DNA from: Desulfobacteraceae bacterium
GTDB taxonomy: Bacteria; Desulfobacterota; Desulfobacteria; Desulfobacterales; SURF-7
Direction of reading: 5' to 3'
Length of the DNA: 5,162 nt
Assembly (NCBI GenBank): GCA_030619585.1
Contig: JAUXBD010000153.1
Coordinates: forward strand, 1-5,162
The position numbers and the translations under genes are program-made. Of the stretch, positions 3,820 through 5,162 are shown in pieces. Every line of letters starts with the position of its first letter. Position 1 is the stretch's first letter. Under the pieces are notes generated by a model. The model searched no databases. It was not told the origin of the DNA and was given only the letters and a program-made list of their open reading frames with translations.

Positions 3820-5162
3820 TTGTCTGCAATTGTAGGAATCGTATCACAAAAAGGTAAATATTCGGGACACAGCGCTAAAGAAGTCGGTAGAATGATTGCC
3901 GCTATGGCTCATCGGGGGGCTGATAATGCAACAGTTCGATCGTTAATTGATGACAGAGGCGCATTGGGTGCGTGTGAAATCAATCTTGAGCCTGCCACAA
4001 AAACCTATGCATCAAACTTATCCCAACCGCCTTACGTACTTTTTACAGGTCAGATTTACAACGAACGTCCCAATGGTCAGAGTGATGTCGATCTTGTAAA
4101 GGAATACTATGAAAAGTACGAGGATGATGCATTTTCAAAACTTGACGGATGTTTTACAGTAGCGATTGTTCATAAAAACGAAGAAGTTATCTTGGTTAGA
4201 GATCATGTCGGGGCAGTTCCCATTTTTTTTGGGACATCCAACGACACTTTTTATTTCAGCACGGAAATGAAGGGACTGAAAAACCATTTACAATTTGGGA
4301 TTGAAGAGCTTTCGCCAGGTTGTATTTACAGTTCAAGAACAGGAATTCGACACTTTACACCCTATTTACCAGATATCCCGAAACTTCCAGATGATGTTCA
4401 ATCAGCCGCAAAAATTATTAGAGAGCTTATGATTGAAGCGGTACAGAAACGGATTGAAGGGGTTGAAGCGATTTCTCTCAGTGGTGGTCTTGACAGCTCA
4501 ATCATTTCAGCCATAGCCAAACAGTACAATCCAAACATAAAACTGTTTACTGTTGCAGTGGAAAGTGCAGTCGGCCCTGACCTTGAAAATGCAAAACTGA
4601 TGGCTGAATTTCTAGGCCTTGAACTCATTGTTCATATGATAACCGACGAAGAAATCAATATGCTTTTAACCGATGCCGTATGGTTCCTTGAAAGTTTTGA
4701 TGAAGATTGTATTTCCGGAATTTTATCAAATTACTATGCATCAAAATTGGTAAAAAAATATTCCAACGCGGTTTTGGTTGGAGAAGGCGCGGATGAACTC
4801 TTTGGCGGTTACAGGATGGTTCTTAAAAGCGACAAGGTAAAAGATGCCGAACATAGGGAAAGATTGGCCCAAAAGCTTTTGGATATTTCATTTAATACAG
4901 CTTTAAGACGTCTTGATCGTGGCTGGATGGCAAATGGCATAGACTATCGAATCCCTTTTCTTGATAAAAAAGTGGTTGATTTTAGCCAACTTATTCCGAT
5001 GGAGTGGAAAATCTATGGTGAACGGGAAATTGAAAAGTATGTCCTGAGAGAAGCCTTTAAAGATATGCTGCCCGATCAGATTTATAAACGGGAAAAACTC
5101 CGGTTTGCTATGGGAACAGGAATGGATGATGTCATGGATAGGATTATCACCTTTATAATCTA
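3820..5162 (+). CDS. Asparagine-synthetase-family ATP-dependent amide synthetase with degenerate glutaminase domain, partial at right edge
   Basis: It starts at TTG 3820 after a strong Shine-Dalgarno. 447 codons are visible, and the frame is open at the edge (last bases TA). Residues 1-185 form an Ntn glutaminase-like domain: AHRG (30-33), GQIYN (77-81) and RDHVGAVPIFFG (127-138) are recognisable. However, the catalytic Cys is Ser2, the NGE motif reads TGQ (76-78), and the glutamine-binding Arg appears to be Glu53. Residues about 195-440 form the synthetase domain, with PP-loop SGGLDSS (221-227), GPDLENA (252-258), GEGADELFGGY (321-331), YRIPFLDKK (376-384) and the likely catalytic Lys426. 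The chemistry is therefore ATP-dependent adenylation of a carboxylate followed by amide formation. The nitrogen is probably not from glutamine in this protein: ammonia or another amine is more likely. True asparagine synthesis, beta-lactam-synthetase-like or peptide-cyclase-like roles all remain possible. No partner gene is visible. Confidence 0.85.
   Translation, partial: MSAIVGIVSQKGKYSGHSAKEVGRMIAAMAHRGADNATVRSLIDDRGALGACEINLEPATKTYASNLSQPPYVLFTGQIYNERPNGQSDVDLVKEYYEKYEDDAFSKLDGCFTVAIVHKNEEVILVRDHVGAVPIFFGTSNDTFYFSTEMKGLKNHLQFGIEELSPGCIYSSRTGIRHFTPYLPDIPKLPDDVQSAAKIIRELMIEAVQKRIEGVEAISLSGGLDSSIISAIAKQYNPNIKLFTVAVESAVGPDLENAKLMAEFLGLELIVHMITDEEINMLLTDAVWFLESFDEDCISGILSNYYASKLVKKYSNAVLVGEGADELFGGYRMVLKSDKVKDAEHRERLAQKLLDISFNTALRRLDRGWMANGIDYRIPFLDKKVVDFSQLIPMEWKIYGEREIEKYVLREAFKDMLPDQIYKREKLRFAMGTGMDDVMDRIITFII

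Noticed and set aside
3803..3835. A 10-codon ORF from the ATG inside the Shine-Dalgarno region, considered as a regulatory leader peptide
   Set aside because: It has no ribosome site of its own, carries no telling codon run, and the strong Shine-Dalgarno is correctly placed for the TTG start instead.
4398..4628. A 76-codon minus-strand frame inside the asparagine-synthetase-like gene
   Set aside because: It lies antisense to the conserved SGGLDSS region of a well-supported gene and has low-complexity, serine-rich translation typical of a shadow frame.

Overview
The window holds three protein genes and a long non-coding gap. Two membrane glycosyltransferase genes lie on the minus strand at the left, and one asparagine-synthetase-like gene lies on the plus strand at the right. 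About 1.2 kb without a convincing gene separates them. The gene sizes, Shine-Dalgarno sites, ATGA stop-start overlap and sigma70-like promoters show a bacterium. The moderate base composition and this mix of genes would suit a Gram-negative such as a Desulfobacterota (deltaproteobacterial) lineage, but that placement is impression, not proof.

Positions 1-2612, minus strand. A complete 497-residue processive-type family 2 glycosyltransferase (cellulose/mannan synthase-like; D, DxD, TED and QQFRW motifs between membrane helices) is followed, with a 4-base ATGA overlap, by a multi-spanning GT-C/GT87-like (mannosyltransferase-type) membrane protein. The second gene runs off the left edge. The two are probably co-transcribed from a good sigma70-like promoter at 2751-2779 and translationally coupled. 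One enzyme uses a nucleotide sugar on the cytoplasmic face. The other is expected to use a polyprenyl-phosphate sugar on the outer face of the membrane. Together they suggest assembly of a glycolipid or surface glycan, whose structure cannot be read from here.

Positions 2613-3819. This divergent spacer is AT-rich in its right half and full of inverted repeats. Near its left end are the glycosyltransferase promoter, a 16-base palindrome at the predicted transcription start, and a run of four inverted repeats (2844-2943). Near its right end is a roughly 160-bp unit (3498-3657) bounded by 22-base inverted repeats matching at 20 of 22 positions. That unit could be a miniature inverted-repeat element or a long foldback structure. 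A TTGACA promoter (3716-3745) and a strong Shine-Dalgarno site lead into the last gene.

Positions 3820-5162, plus strand. This asparagine-synthetase-family gene starts at TTG and is open to the right edge. Its ATP-pyrophosphatase (synthetase) half is intact. Its N-terminal glutaminase half has Ser where the catalytic Cys belongs and has lost other glutamine-pocket residues, so it probably does not hydrolyse glutamine. It may use free ammonia or amidate or cyclise another substrate. This is the most interesting gene here. No partner gene for it is visible, so I cannot claim a new system from this window alone.
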